The translations under genes and the position numbers were made by a program. Positions 11,812 through 22,259 of a stretch of DNA of 64,000 bases are shown here, one piece after another. The stretch spans positions 180,928 to 244,927 of the forward strand of contig WPIO01000230.1 of assembly GCA_009760855.2 (NCBI GenBank), read 5' to 3'. How positions within the stretch are numbered: position 1 is the first letter of the stretch; every line of letters starts with the position of its first letter. This DNA is from Cristatella mucedo. Its lineage: Eukaryota; Bryozoa; Phylactolaemata; Cristatellidae. Below the pieces are notes generated by a model. The model was not told where the DNA came from. It worked only from the letters and a program-made list of their open reading frames with translations, and did not search any database.

Positions 11812-12190
11812 TTACATATACATACACCTTTCAGATTTGGTACTGAGGTTAGCTATAAGGGGACACACATTCAGGCAGAGGCGATTTTGAGAGAGGTCGA
11901 GTGGTCGGCAACAAGGGCTAAGGACTCTCCAGGAACTCAATCCCATTGATTGAACTCGATCCAGGTAGGACGTTTTGCACCAGAAGAGGCCTATAACTAA
12001 ACTCGCACACTGTTCGATTACCTCGGTGACACCAGGGATGATTTGACAGCCGGAATGGCACTGCCCTAAAGTTCCACGACTGTCAAGGGTCACATGAAGA
12101 CCTTGACATACCTCATCAAGGCGAGCTGCCAAAGGTTGCTGGTCTACAGTTCAGCAATTCAGCAATTCTCTGCAGCTACTATTAGATATA
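11812..12190 (-). mobile_element. CR1-C related fragment, direct repeat of 12.63-12.83 kb
   Basis: The interval 11990-12190 repeats at 12628-12830 at high identity (shared phrase CTCGGTGACACCAGGGATGA). In the second copy this sequence leads into a CR1 C-terminus. Here it joins different sequence at about 11990, so the two copies are rearranged remnants of one LINE family. Confidence 0.65.
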
Positions 12191-12289
12191 TGGGAGTATA
12201 ATGTAATCTAATGTATCTCCGTCTGTAACTACACAAAGTCATAAAGACCATGTGGGTGTTACGCAGGAGCGTTTTGTATAGCGCACTGA

Positions 12290-12830
12290 CAGCCTAAGGG
12301 GCTTTCGATATGCATTCGGTAGCCATTGACTTAGTCTCACACAACAAAGAGAAAGTGGGAAGCATAGCAGAGTCGGGAGAGCAGTTAAGGTATTAAGTGG
12401 CATAGAAGTAGCAGCTCAGGACTGCTGAAAAGGATGAGCCATAGTCGGCAGTAGTAGAGTAGTTGTCGTTGCGTAAGAATTGTTACAGCGAGTTCCACAG
12501 TCTAGGACCTGCAGACCTAAAGCTTCTGTCGCCAACGGTCTTTAAGCGCAGGAATGGAACGGCTAATTGATTGTCCACACAGGACCTGAGGGCGCAAAGA
12601 GGCTGAAACTGGTGCAGCAGTTCAGCTAGGTAACTAAACTCGAACACTGTTCGATTACCTCGGTGACACCAGGGATGATTTGACAGCCGGAATGGCACTG
12701 TCCTTAAGTTCCACGAGTAGTCAATGGACACATGAAGACCTAGAGATACCTCATCAAGACGAGCTGCCAACGTGTGCTGCTCAACAGTTCATCAACAATT
12801 CTCTGCAGCTAATTATAGATATACCTACAG
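12290..12830 (-). mobile_element. CR1-C LINE C-terminal remnant
   Basis: Minus-strand translation between 12770 and 12483 includes YLAELLHQF, LRSCVDNQLAVP, RLKTVGDRSF and SAGPRLWNSL. This is the standard end of a CR1/L2-type reverse transcriptase ORF (R-S...L-x-V-P...G-x-R-S-F...G-P-x-x-W-N-S-L). A related fragment lies at 40205-40500. It is truncated on both sides. Confidence 0.75.
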
Positions 12831-13574
12831 AATCAACATGAAGGATTCAGGTTCCCTTTTGCCTACACAGATAAGCTAGAGAGATCGTATCCTTCGAATC
12901 TACATGTCAGAGATATACACATATTAGGTCAAGTAACAAATAAACATTCCTAAGCTGCACCGTGGGAAGCATCGATAAATATGACGCCTCCCATGGGACT
13001 ATAGACCGGTATTACAAGCACTAATGCATGACCCAATTTGACGATTTTCTGTTCGTTGAAACCGAAACATCGGATGCATTGCCACCACGATCGTAGGTCC
13101 AGATGCTAATAATGGTGCAGAGCTCCAGCCTCACCAAAGGCTCGGAGATTTATTCAACCTATACAATTTGACGCATGATATCGAGTATACAGGTTTCTCG
13201 AAATTCAAGCTGAAATATGCACAACATGAATACCTACTACGATTAAATAGCAACGATGCCATGAAGAAAATTGCATCGATAACCAAACCAGGCACGCATC
13301 AAGGAAACACTCACGGTACTCATTCAACATTGACGATGTTTTCAAACTTAAACCGAAAGAATCATACGCGACTTCCAAAGCCAATAGCCGAACGTTGAGC
13401 ACATGGCTGCATGTCACATTATTGCACAGTGTCGGTGAGTGGTAGTAAACGACAGCTGGCCTGCACAGATATTGTATCGATAAAAACGACACGTGTGCAC
13501 AGCAAATTCTAAGAAAAGAAATAGCTCACAATTGCAAATTTGAGCATTGTAAAGTTATGCTACTCGGTCATTAC
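12831..13574. other. Intronic sequence, nothing recognised
   Basis: I see no domain, repeat family or RNA gene here. The short open frames on both strands have no recognisable motifs. Confidence 0.5.
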
Positions 13575-13778
13575 CTGCGGCATCTACTACACCGTTAGCC
13601 ACACCGACTTGCTTTGCTACGAGAGGTGAGAATGGATTGGGCTTATTGCCCACTTCGTGACCTTGAACGAATCTGCAGTAGGTGAAGTGCTGAGCGTGCT
13701 GCTCGTCCGCCCGATCGCCGAGCTCCCAGTTTCGCAGCACGCCCTGGCAGAAGGCGCACTGCACTCGATCTCCCGGGC
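13575..13778 (-). CDS. IAP exon: second half of a BIR domain
   Basis: The 204-nt exon is phase 1 at both ends (TTGCAG|GC acceptor, GCAG|GTAATG donor). It begins [17 protein letters not shown] and continues to [13 protein letters not shown]. The zinc ligands have exactly canonical spacing, C-x2-C-x16-H-x6-C, with the D-x-V-x-C lead-in and central Trp. Joined to exon 15793-15398 it completes a BIR whose intron lies at the usual place, just after AGF-x-x-x-G. The remaining 30 residues ([18 protein letters not shown] and onward) are linker. Confidence 0.92.
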
Positions 13779-14454
13779 CTGCAACGGTCGCGAACAGCAG
13801 TAGCAGAACTGCAATGGCGGTGGTGCACTGGAAAAAATAGGCTTCGTTCGATTCTGCCAGTTGAGCAAACTGTACTTATTGAAGGGTATAGCTGCAGCTA
13901 CCAAACACTTTAAGAAATTGTAAGTATAATTCGGTCGAATACAACAAACAAAGTTTGTTGCTAGTTCACAGAAGCTATTGAAATCGTGTCAGTGCCAAGC
14001 ACAAGGGCGATGAAACAGTGATATGTCAAAACTAAATGCACAGCAGTAAGTTGTCAACCAGAATAACTGTCTGATAAACCTCATTGGCTATGGTACTGAC
14101 ACAGCATTACACAACATAACATACATAACCATAGAGGAAGAGAAATACCTGCATGAGGAGAAAACAGAAAATTAGCTGGTCGTCAGTGCCATTGTGACTC
14201 AATGATGTGCAGCAGCTCGGCAGGTACATGGCCCGAACGGCACAAAACAATTCACGTACACAGGGCTCTACGATGCCATTTCTACCACAAGGAGATGGCT
14301 GCCAGGTTTCGTCATGCAGATTTCAACAGAGCACTTCCATTTCCAGTCTGTGCTCGGTCACCTTGTGCTAAGCATACAGACAGACAGACAACAGACAGAC
14401 AAAACCTTGCAAGCTGTGATGCAGACCCAGACATGATTTTCACGACATCAGCAA
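13779..14454. other. Intron, nothing recognised
   Basis: This is part of the large intron between the two halves of the second BIR. A CAGACAGACA run lies at about 14380-14400. No domain or element is recognised before the LINE tails that begin at about 14455. Confidence 0.5.
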
Positions 14455-14850
14455 GCAGCTTACTATTGCAACTATGCAGCAAATGTAAAGCGCCTAGTAA
14501 GAGATTGATTTCTCTGAGGGTGCTTTATCAAGTGCATTATTATTATTATTAGTATTATTACTAACACACCTATTTAGGACATCATATAGTGGGTCCCTGT
14601 GATTCGTCCTTCACAAGCTTATGCGTGCTGACACTGTGCATGCTGCCACTAACCACATTTGCATGCTGACCCTGTGCATGTCACCCCAAACCATATTAGT
14701 CATTTTGTTTGTTTTTCAAGCATGATTTTACTTACCATTCAATTTCATTTTACTTTGCAGCAAATGTAAAGCGCCTAGAAAGAGATTAATTTCTCTGAGG
14801 GCGATTTATCAAGTGCATTATTATAATTGCTATTATTATTATAGTGATTA
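14455..14850 (+). mobile_element. Two nested CR1-A 3' tails
   Basis: A LINE tail ends in ATT repeats at about 14560. A second, longer tail starts immediately with the C-terminal codons (ACACCTATTTAGGACA) and runs through GCATGCTGACCCTGTGCATG to its own ATT tract at about 14845. The second copy inserted next to, or into, the tail of the first. Confidence 0.8.
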
Positions 14851-15244
14851 TTATAACTACACAGAGTAGACTGCAGCTCAACGTACACTCACCTCATTAA
14901 CATAGAACTCAATTAAGGCCATTTTTTAAATCCAGATCTGCAAGAGAAATGTCAAGAGACTAGCCAAAAGACAATACTCTCTATACCTTAGATGAATGCA
15001 ATCGCAAAACACGGAATGGGCCTTCATTTTCTAAGCCATCGAAAAACTGCTCAACTTTAGCTTTAATCTCTCTCAAACTTCCTTAACGTCGAAGTACCTC
15101 GACACCCTTTCAGCTTGCATCGCCATCATTTACATTATCATGGCAGAAAACTTGCTAAGGAATAACGATAAAGATACAACAAACTCTATTAATTAGACAC
15201 TTCTTGCAAACAAGCTCGTCGCACCTACTTTACGCCTCGTCCTT

Positions 15245-15330
15245 CATTTTAAGTAGCTGCAAATGTAAAGTGCCTACAAAGAGATTGAGTTCTCTGAGGG
15301 AGCTATATTAAACGCATAATTATTAGCCGA
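15245..15330 (+). mobile_element. CR1-A 3' tail fragment
   Basis: It contains GCTGCAAATGTAAAGTGCC, the hairpin and GAGTTCTCTGAGGGAGC, with a short A/T end. It lies 70 bp downstream of a BIR exon donor, inside the intron. Confidence 0.65.
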
Positions 15331-15397
15331 GTGCTGACCATGATGCTATGATGACCAACAGGCCCTACCAAACGATCAACCAATCATCAATAGCTAC

Positions 15398-15793
15398 CTT
15401 TGTAAAAGAAGCCATTTCTAGCCAGGTCACCAGGCTCGACGATGTGCCCGTAGGTCCATACGTTTGCAAACGTGCTCAGCCGATAGCTCTCCCACTTGAT
15501 CCGCTCCTCATCTTGCGACAAGCCTGCGGAGCCAGTCGCCACCAGGTCACAGCTACCATAGCCGCCTTGGTTGACCGATTGTGCATGCTTCCAGGGGGTA
15601 GCACCAGTGGCAGCCAGGAATGAGTGCACAAGGGAGTATGCATCGCTAGACGCTGTTTCGGACATCTCGGGACTCTGCACACTAGGCTCAGAATTGGGGC
15701 GACGGCTGGCAGCAGTAGCGGAAGCACCCATGGGATGCAGTCCTGTGTGTTCACTGCGTTCTCTGCACACAGCAGCCGGCTGTGTCGTCTTGC
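15398..15793 (-). CDS. IAP exon: linker and first half of a BIR
   Basis: The 396-nt exon is phase 1 at both ends (ATTGTAG|GC acceptor, AAAG|GTAGCT donor). About 95 residues of Ser/Ala/Glu-rich linker precede the BIR start YRLSTFANVW and DLARNGFFYKG. Splicing to the 13778-13575 exon gives a complete BIR. The exon opens with the same acceptor context (TTGTAG|G) as the exons at 16850 and 9911, and these resemble each other in position and phase, consistent with duplication of a linker-plus-BIR unit. Confidence 0.88.
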
Positions 15794-15893
15794 CTACAAT
15801 AGATGCAGCACAGCGCAAATTGCTACACATTTCTATAGTGAGACATGGTCGAGATTTCCAAAAAATGCATAGGAAATCCTCGAACAAACTCAC

Positions 15894-16850
15894 TTAGAGG
15901 AATGTTGCCAGATCCCTGACGTTCTCTGATGAGTTGACACCGATCTCTGCATCTCTCACGATGCGCAGCTAGTGGATGTGTGCCTGCAGTCCACCCGGCT
16001 GCAGTGAACCCGCAACTGAAGCAGGAAACTGCGTCGGCATTGCCACTGCAGAAAAATCCAGCTGAGCTGAAGCTCAGTGCCGATAGCTTCCCAAGGTGTG
16101 GCCATGCATGAAAGGAGGCCAAACGCAAAAGCTCACAGGCTCCTGATACTCTGGAGAATGCCGATGTTATGAACCAGGCCAACAATGTCAAATGCTGGCT
16201 AATACTTGTGAGCTGAGCTATAGTGCCCAATTGAATGCCTTGGTAGACAAGCACACCAAAGTGATTTCGATGAGCAGATACAAATCGAGCTTGCCCATAC
16301 ATGCTCCTGAGCCAATTCCGTGCATGGTAGAGCCACGCATCAATTGTACCACGATAAGACTTTTTTCTGTCGGTTTCCAGTGGATAGTCATGCTTCTTTG
16401 CTATTTCCTGTTCGTGCTCCTCAGCCGCAGCATTCTCACGTTCAAGCAAGCTTTCTGATACAGGCTTAACACAGGAAGGATTCTGGCCCTCTTTATCCTG
16501 TGAGTCGGTCCGAATTTCAAGTTCTGCTTCTACCACCTGTACCTCAGATGTTTCTGCCGATTGCCGCAGGAATGCGGATACTGCCGAGAGCTGGTGAAAG
16601 AAGCTAACGATAGCTTGAATGGCAATAATAAGCGCGTACCAAACAAATTCATAACTAGAAACATTTTTGTCAGCTTGATCAGCACACTGAACACTTGTCT
16701 CTGACAACACAGTTGTGGCACTGGCACACTCTGGTTCTAAATCGGAAGCTTGAGCAGCAGATAAGGTGCAACCAGATGCCACACCATCAGCCGAAGTTGA
16801 TGGAGTCCTCACTGCAATACCGCTGGTTGATTTGTCGAGACGGTCATTTC
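15894..16850 (-). CDS. IAP exon: hydrophobic stretches and an intact BIR
   Basis: The 957-nt exon is phase 1 at both ends (TTGTAG|GA acceptor, CTAA|GTGAG donor). Its last 70 codons (about 16135-15925) are an uninterrupted BIR: RLASFHAWP, SSAGFFCSG, then DAVSCFSCGF, W and H, with ligand spacing C-x2-C-x16-H-x7-C. The usual last gap is six, and an extra Cys lies inside it. This BIR lacks the intron that splits the second one. Upstream, residues about 65-85 (FVWYALIIAIQAIVSFF) and a second stretch from about 16270 to 16150 (FGVLVYQGI, LTLLAWFITSAF) are hydrophobic enough to be membrane helices, which is unusual for IAPs. An acidic segment lies between them. The N-terminal 45 codons recur at 18238-18110. 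Confidence 0.85.
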
Positions 16851-16989
16851 CTACAATCAATTTTGTGCAGTGATAAATATCAAAACAAAGTCGGCAGCAT
16901 GGAAACAGCTACAGAGATGGTAGCAGAAAGTAAATAAGTATGTCTTCACAAATTAACGTTTTCTTAAAAAATCAGGCTACTGCTCCATC

Positions 16990-17289
16990 TACAAATGTAA
17001 AGAAGAAAAAGAGAAAGAGAAGAGGATGTGGGCACGGACAAAGACAAGACGGAGATGTGAAGGCACAGAGGGAGGAGGGTGACTAAGGGTCGAATGGGCA
17101 GTGGCCAGCAAGCTTCCAGCACCTGTGGGGTGGGAGTCTGCAACCGAGCACAGCAACAGGCTGCCGATTATTGAGCAGGTGAGATTGGTGATCATTGGGG
17201 ATCATTAGGGATCGTGCTGAACAGCAGTGCCCTCGGCAAAAGGCCCTTACAAATGCTGGCTAAGCGTCTCAGACGGCCAGAAATGCCAC
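16990..17289. other. Intronic AGA-rich sequence
   Basis: A purine-rich stretch (AAGAAGAAAAAGAGAAAGAG) is followed by unremarkable sequence. The part up to about 17100 has a duplicate at 18365-18490. No gene is seen. Confidence 0.5.
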
Positions 17290-17510
17290 AAGCCTTTCCG
17301 ACATAATAATAATAAAACAATTGCATATCGCCCTTAGAGAGCTCAATCTCTTTCGAGGCGCTCTACATACGATGCAAAGGAAGCATGATAGTATGATTAG
17401 TGGCAGCATGCTCAATGAACAACAGGCATAACAGCGTTCGAGGTGGCATGGAACAGGGTCAACATACAAATATGATTAGTGGCAGCATGCACAGTATCAG
17501 CACGAATATC
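17290..17510 (-). mobile_element. CR1-A 3' tail fragment
   Basis: The reverse complement ends in ATT repeats (about 17305) preceded by the hairpin and TGAGCATGCTGCCACTAATC-type sequence. The copy is old, with several substitutions in the hairpin stem. Confidence 0.7.
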
Positions 17511-18109
17511 TCTCTAACTCTCTGATGCCTCGCCGACATACCGACCTCTACTTCAGAGCAGCTTCAACAAAGCAGCCAGTTACCAACGAGCTTCGGGCAG
17601 CAACAAGATATGTCTCACATACCATGTAATGTAAAAAAGTAAAGTTTAGGTTTTAAAAAACCTCATTTATATAGCAAAAGAGGATCCCTATTGATATTTG
17701 ATATGTGAATACGATATTGATATCCGAATATGACAAGCATAGTTGATATGTTCAACAACAAGGTTTCAAGTATTGACTGGCCACGGTTCTTTGAATAGCT
17801 GGATTGAGACTACCGACTGCCCCTAGTAACTTTCAAAAAAAAAGTGCTTTCTGCTTGGCTGCATACTCTATAATACTCTATAATAAATACATAAACCGAG
17901 CCGGGATCATCAAGGAAATGTTTTTTACACGTGATTAGATAACTGGGTATAAGCAAAACAATCAAAATCAATGTTTCTGCAAGCATGGATAGCATAGCAT
18001 AGAGACCAATGAATGCACGGAGGCAGGCGAGAGGGCAGATGAAGATGAGAGGGCAGAGGAATGTGAGACGGCAGAGGTGAGAGGGGAGAGAAAGGTGAGA
18101 GATCAGAGG
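17511..18109. other. Intronic/intergenic sequence
   Basis: Between a LINE tail and the duplicated IAP pseudo-exon. It includes ATATTGATATTCG-like A/T repeats near 17690-17740 and, from 18030, short GAGA/GGGAGA runs. No coding potential is recognised. Confidence 0.45.
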
Positions 18110-18490
18110 TGAGTTCTGGTGCTAATTCGAAAGCTGGAGCAGTAGACACGGCGAAACCGGATGCCATACCCCTAGCCACAAGTGATGGAATCGGCACTTC
18201 AATACCTTCAGTTGATGTGCCGACGAGACGGTTATTTCCTAAAATCAATATTATGCAGCGATAAATACCACAACAAAGTCAGCACCGTGGGAACTGCAAG
18301 AAATATGAAAGTTAAAAATAACAATTAAGAATGTTTTCATATATTAGCACTTTCCTTAAACTATAGGCTACTGCTGTATCCACAAATGTCGACAATAGAA
18401 AAAGAGAGAGGAAAAAGGGGGAAGGAGAAGGATGAGGGCACAGACAAAGGCTCATGATGGATATGTGAAGACAAGAGGGGGCACTAAGGC
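18110..18490 (-). pseudogene. Partial tandem copy of the first large IAP exon and its intron
   Basis: Minus-strand sequence from 18238 reads GNNRLVGTSTEGIEVPIPS and ARGMASGFAVSTAP, clearly paralogous to GNDRLDKSTSGIAVRTPS and DGVASGCTLSAAQ in exon 16850-15894. The acceptor is kept (TTTTAG|G). Similarity also covers about 250 bp of upstream intron (17100-16851 against 18490-18239). After about 45 codons the match is lost to a GA-rich tract, and no BIR follows. This is most simply a truncated tandem duplicate. It could still be used as an alternative exon, but no good donor is visible. Confidence 0.75.
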
Positions 18491-18494
18491 AACA

Positions 18495-19035
18495 TGGCTA
18501 ACAGACAAGCAACGCATCGACTTCAAAGTTTTGTCACTCACTTTTAGGTCGCTTCATTTGTTGGCTCCAGCCTACCTATCAGACCTACTCCCCTATCAGG
18601 CCAAGCATCGTACCACCCGCTTTTCGAAGTCTAACTGCTTAACTGTACCTAGTACAAAACTCAAATCCTTTGGAGGCTGTGCCTGTAGTTCATATGCTCC
18701 CAAAGCCTGGAACTCACTACCGACTTGTGTCACGACATCTCTTGACTTGACCACGTTTAAAAAACTTACAAACACATCTATTTATCACGGTATTTAGTGG
18801 GTCCCTGTGATTCGTCCTTCATCTGCTTGTGCGTGCTGACATTGAGCATGCTGCCACTAACCACACTTGCATGCTGACCCTGTGCATGTCACCCCTAACC
18901 ATGCTATTCTTGTTGATCATTGAGCATGCTATCACTAACCATTCGATCATGCTTCCTTTGCAGCAAATGTCAAGTGGCTAGACAGAGACTGAGTACTCTG
19001 GGGTTGCTATAAAAAACGCATTACTATTATTATGC
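18495..19035 (+). mobile_element. CR1-A LINE, C-terminus and tail
   Basis: It starts at codons for the RT C-terminus (KQRIDFKVLSLTFRSLH, then KAWNSLPTCV) and runs through the family 3' UTR to ATT repeats at about 19030. The 5' end is truncated within the ORF. It sits directly against the end of the duplicated IAP segment. Confidence 0.85.
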
Positions 19036-19550
19036 AACAACATCGTCTCTCCAGCATAGCAAATCAGACACATCCTTTCCAGCAACCCTTTACTGTAACA
19101 TCAGCGCTGTGCTGTTGCTCTCGGCCCAGTTTCACTATACGGCTATGCTTCCAACTTCTACTTCTGTTGAGCGAGATGAAGTCCGTTGGCTACTGTATGT
19201 GTGCCGAAACCTGAGTAGGATTGGGTGCGCTACTTAGAGCAGCGATTTTCTGCACCTGCTTCGTCTGTGTACTATGTACGCACATGCGAGCCAAGCTCTA
19301 CATAAAAACTGCAGAACATTCTCCACTTACACTTCCACTTACAGAACTAACCTCAGATATTGTACAACAGACTCACCCAGACGTGATGCTCGACTGCAGC
19401 TCAAGACCTGAAGGCATGCACAATCATCAAGAGCTGTCGAGGGCAAGCTGAAGGCCCTACAGCAGGGCTACGAGCCTGACGTCCAAGGAAGTGGACAGAA
19501 GGAGACACACAGTGGACAAACACAGAAATGGGAAGCCTGTAATTGCATAC
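19036..19550. other. Unassigned sequence
   Basis: No recognisable domain or repeat. Short open frames exist on the plus strand at 19032-19451 but carry no motif. Confidence 0.4.
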
Positions 19551-19640
19551 CTGGCAGGGTACAGTTGGTCGAACCACAGCCGTGCCTAATCAAAGACCCA
19601 GGTACAGTCTTTCTAAAGCTATGACTTTTGGTTGGCAAAG
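19551..19640 (-). CDS. Candidate short exon, phase 1-1
   Basis: A 90-nt segment is bounded by a pyrimidine-rich tract (CTCTCTCTTTTTTTGG) and CAATCAG|CT acceptor, and by a good donor CCAG|GTATGC. It reads LPTKSHSFRKTVPGS and continues to STNCTLPG in phase 1 at both ends. It lies between the candidate exon at 24.2 kb and the IAP exon at 16.85 kb and could join both in frame. No domain is recognised, and the call rests on splice signals and phase only. Confidence 0.4.
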
Positions 19641-21989
19641 CTGATTGGTAGCTGATCGCCAAGAGCACAGGACCAAAAAAAGAGAGAGAGTAACAGACAC
19701 TAACCCTCCTCTTGGACCGACTCGATGGAGTGGACCGAGTGGGTGGGTCACCCGATAAGGTCATGGTCTGGTCATGTACCGGAATAATCCTGGATACGCC
19801 TACTCTGGCCAAGGGATTGTTTGTTAGGGCTACTACTTGTTCGTTGCAACTACGACTAGTCTTGCTAAATGAACTTGACTCTTCCTTTCATTTTCACGTC
19901 TTCGTGGTAAATCTGCCGACCAACTTTGATTGAAGCAACCAAGATTTCTCAAGTGCCTCAAGAATCCGGACATGAGAGAGAGAGAGAGAGCAGCATGCAA
20001 CGAAGGCAATTATTTAGCTAGTACTTCTCATCCCGCATATAACATTTACACATCTCATGCGCTTAGCAACCAACCGCGTGTTTCTCACATCTCCTTCCCC
20101 CACATGCCAACTAGCCTATGCAGTATGCACACGGATTTCTGGACGATAAAGGCCGAGCTACTTTATTATAGACCACAGGAGCATGTCTCAGCTATCGAGA
20201 AAGTGCCACAACGGGCGGTCAACTGAGGTCGGGATCACTGGTCAATAAACTGACGATGGGAAATATCTAGTCGCTAAGGACCAATTACCAACGCGACAGC
20301 AGCAGCTGGGACTGTTCGGGAGTATATAGCTATGTGTAGCTGTCTATACTATGCCTAGCTGACGAATAGCAAGAGTTAGTAGATTTACAGTAGCTAGACT
20401 TGCATATCAAACGATAGCACCGAGCAACAAAAGAGCTGCTACAAACTGCAGATACTCGTAGCTGCTCAACTGCACGGTTGAGCAATAGGAGTCCGTGTTT
20501 CTTAGACGTTCATTGATGCATTAATGAACTGTGTAACTCTCAATGCTCTACGTCATAGAAATATCTGAGGGTTATGGGGCAGCAGAACATCAACACATAG
20601 TCAAAGTCATTTGCACTTAAGCCTCAGTACAAAGGGTAGGCTGTTCACACTTATGACTCGGATTTTGGACTCGAGTTCTAAAGTAGCCAATCCAGCTGCA
20701 ATCTTGCCAAAAAGTCCGAACTAAGGTAGGGTCCAAAGCGTTTATAAAATCCCATCTCGACTTCCGTAATGCACTGTATTCTGGTATACCTGCAGGTGCA
20801 ATCAGACTCTTATAGTCGGTGCAAAACTGGGCTGCCAGACTTGTCTGTCATGGGCTTAATATTATGATCGTTAATATCCTTATCTGGCAGGAAGAAGTTT
20901 TCTTTCAGCAACTCGAGAAGGCAGAACTCCAATCGTATCTAATCGCTTGTGGACGAGTCACTTCTTACTTGCTTCCTAAAGGATGGCTGCAGACTTTCTT
21001 TGATCTTTCGTGCTTCTCAGTGGCCAAGTGGGATCTCGTCGCCGGTCCGAGATGTTGCATGTTCAGGGCCCCAATCATCACTACTTTACTCATGTCAAAC
21101 ACAACAACAGCTTTGTCTGTCATGATAAGGCAGTAGCAATTTGACCGTAGGAGTGTCCAGCCTCATATGATAAAAGAATGTTACCCCTACTGGAGCTTGA
21201 AAATTCAGCTGCCTCCAGCTGTATAGGCAGGTTTTCCAGTCGAAAAATAATGCTTGTTGATTGGGCTTTATGATGCCAGCATTGCAGATAAACAAGCCAT
21301 TTTTCACAGCTCTAGTGAGGCTAAAAGCATGGAAACAGTAAGGGCAGCATGGAACTACAATGGACTCAAGTTCTGTGGTGTGTTGGACAATTACTTATTG
21401 CATGCTGCAAGTTCGGGTGATAGCTGTTCAAGTTCTACTGCCGACAAATACACTAAAAGCTATAGGCATTTTCACAGCCCGGAAAAGGCTACATTCCGAT
21501 GCTGCTGGGACCACAGATGACAGCTAATTCACTGTGGAGTGACGTCCTATCGCTGTGGAAACGATGTTTTATATAATGCTGACATATCGACATGGTTACA
21601 AAGTGGCACTGCTATGTAAAATTGGCAAACCAGGTTAAAGTCAGGAAACATGCCTGGCGGCATTTTTAAATGTCTTGGTGCTTTCTCCGAATCAAACCAC
21701 GTGAAAGATTAAAATCTGCATTTAATCAGTGCAAGACAGTGCAAAGGATACATACAAGACCTTCTGGCCTTTTAACCTTTTTTTTAACCTTTTTTTAACC
21801 TTTTTTTTTTTTGGTGTAATACACAATACTGCAAATTGCCGTAACCATGCATAGTATATAAAATAGGCTGAGCTCACATGAAAGCAATGTTGTAGAATAA
21901 GAACACTATGTTGCGGTGTTAATATTAAGTTACATCATCACGATAAGCAATAACCTGTATGAGATGCTCTGGCAAAGAGCAGAACTATG
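19641..21989. other. Mostly unassigned sequence with one LINE fragment
   Basis: A GAGAGAGAGAGAG run lies at 19975-19990. Translation at 20735-20850 (AFIKSHLDFRNALYSGIPAG, then NWAARLVCHG) is a CR1 C-terminal fragment. A stretch of TTTTTTTAACC units lies at 21775-21812. Nothing else is recognised. Confidence 0.5.
20735..20850 (+). mobile_element. CR1-like RT C-terminal fragment
   Basis: The F-I-K-S-H-L-D-F-R-N-A-L-Y-S-G-I-P phrase and Q-N-W-A-A-R-L-V-C match the conserved thumb-proximal region of CR1 elements (F-V-T-S-R-L-D-F-C-N-S-L-L-x-G-L-P...Q-N-S-A-A-R-L-V-C). The frame is interrupted by one stop. Confidence 0.7.
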
Positions 21990-22140
21990 CCGAGCTGGTT
22001 TGGTCTAGCGGTTAAGGTGCTCGCCCCGACAAAGGTCTGACTGAGGTCGTGGGCTCGAGCCCCGAGGCATATGTGAAGCGCCTGAATAGAGATTAAGTTC
22101 TCTTGGGGTGCTGTATAAATGAATTATATTTAATTATATT
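21990..22140 (+). mobile_element. tRNA-derived SINE with LINE-like 3' end
   Basis: A polymerase III A box (TGGTCTAGCGGTTAAGGTG) and a B-box-like GTGGGCTCGAGCCCC lie about 45 bp apart. The tail AGCGCCTGAATAGAGATTAA and GTTCTCTTGGGGTGC copies the hairpin of the CR1-A 3' end, then A/T-rich sequence. It is not a tRNA gene: no cloverleaf closes and the sequence recurs at 23.40 and 27.69 kb. Confidence 0.85.
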
Positions 22141-22259
22141 TTTAACTAAGCTTTCGAAAACCTAAGGCCTTCTTGCTCTCCAAACACTCTGGAAACTTAA
22201 GAAAAGCGAGTCTTTAGATGTCTCACGATCCACATGAAATCTAAACTTCATGCCCACTT

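Larger units (their letters stand above)
5257..16850 (-). other. IAP-family gene, minimal span (BIR-BIR-half BIR-UBA-RING)
   Basis: The span groups six well-supported minus-strand exons: 16850-15894, 15793-15398, 13778-13575, 9911-9747, 6742-6478 and 5432-5257. Domain order is BIR, split BIR, BIR first half, UBA, RING, as in multi-BIR inhibitor-of-apoptosis E3 ubiquitin ligases, which bind caspases or adaptor peptides through BIRs, ubiquitin through UBA, and E2 enzymes through RING. Most joints are phase 1. The exception is the UBA exon, whose acceptor reads phase 0, so at least one exon between 9747 and 6742 is missing from my model, probably the second half of the third BIR. Introns are full of LINE fragments and microsatellites. 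The 5' end and promoter are not identified. It could be a working gene or a decaying paralogue. Confidence 0.8.

Noticed and set aside
21990-22075. tRNA gene
   Set aside because: A and B boxes are present, but the acceptor stem does not close and the unit recurs with a LINE-like tail, so it is a SINE.
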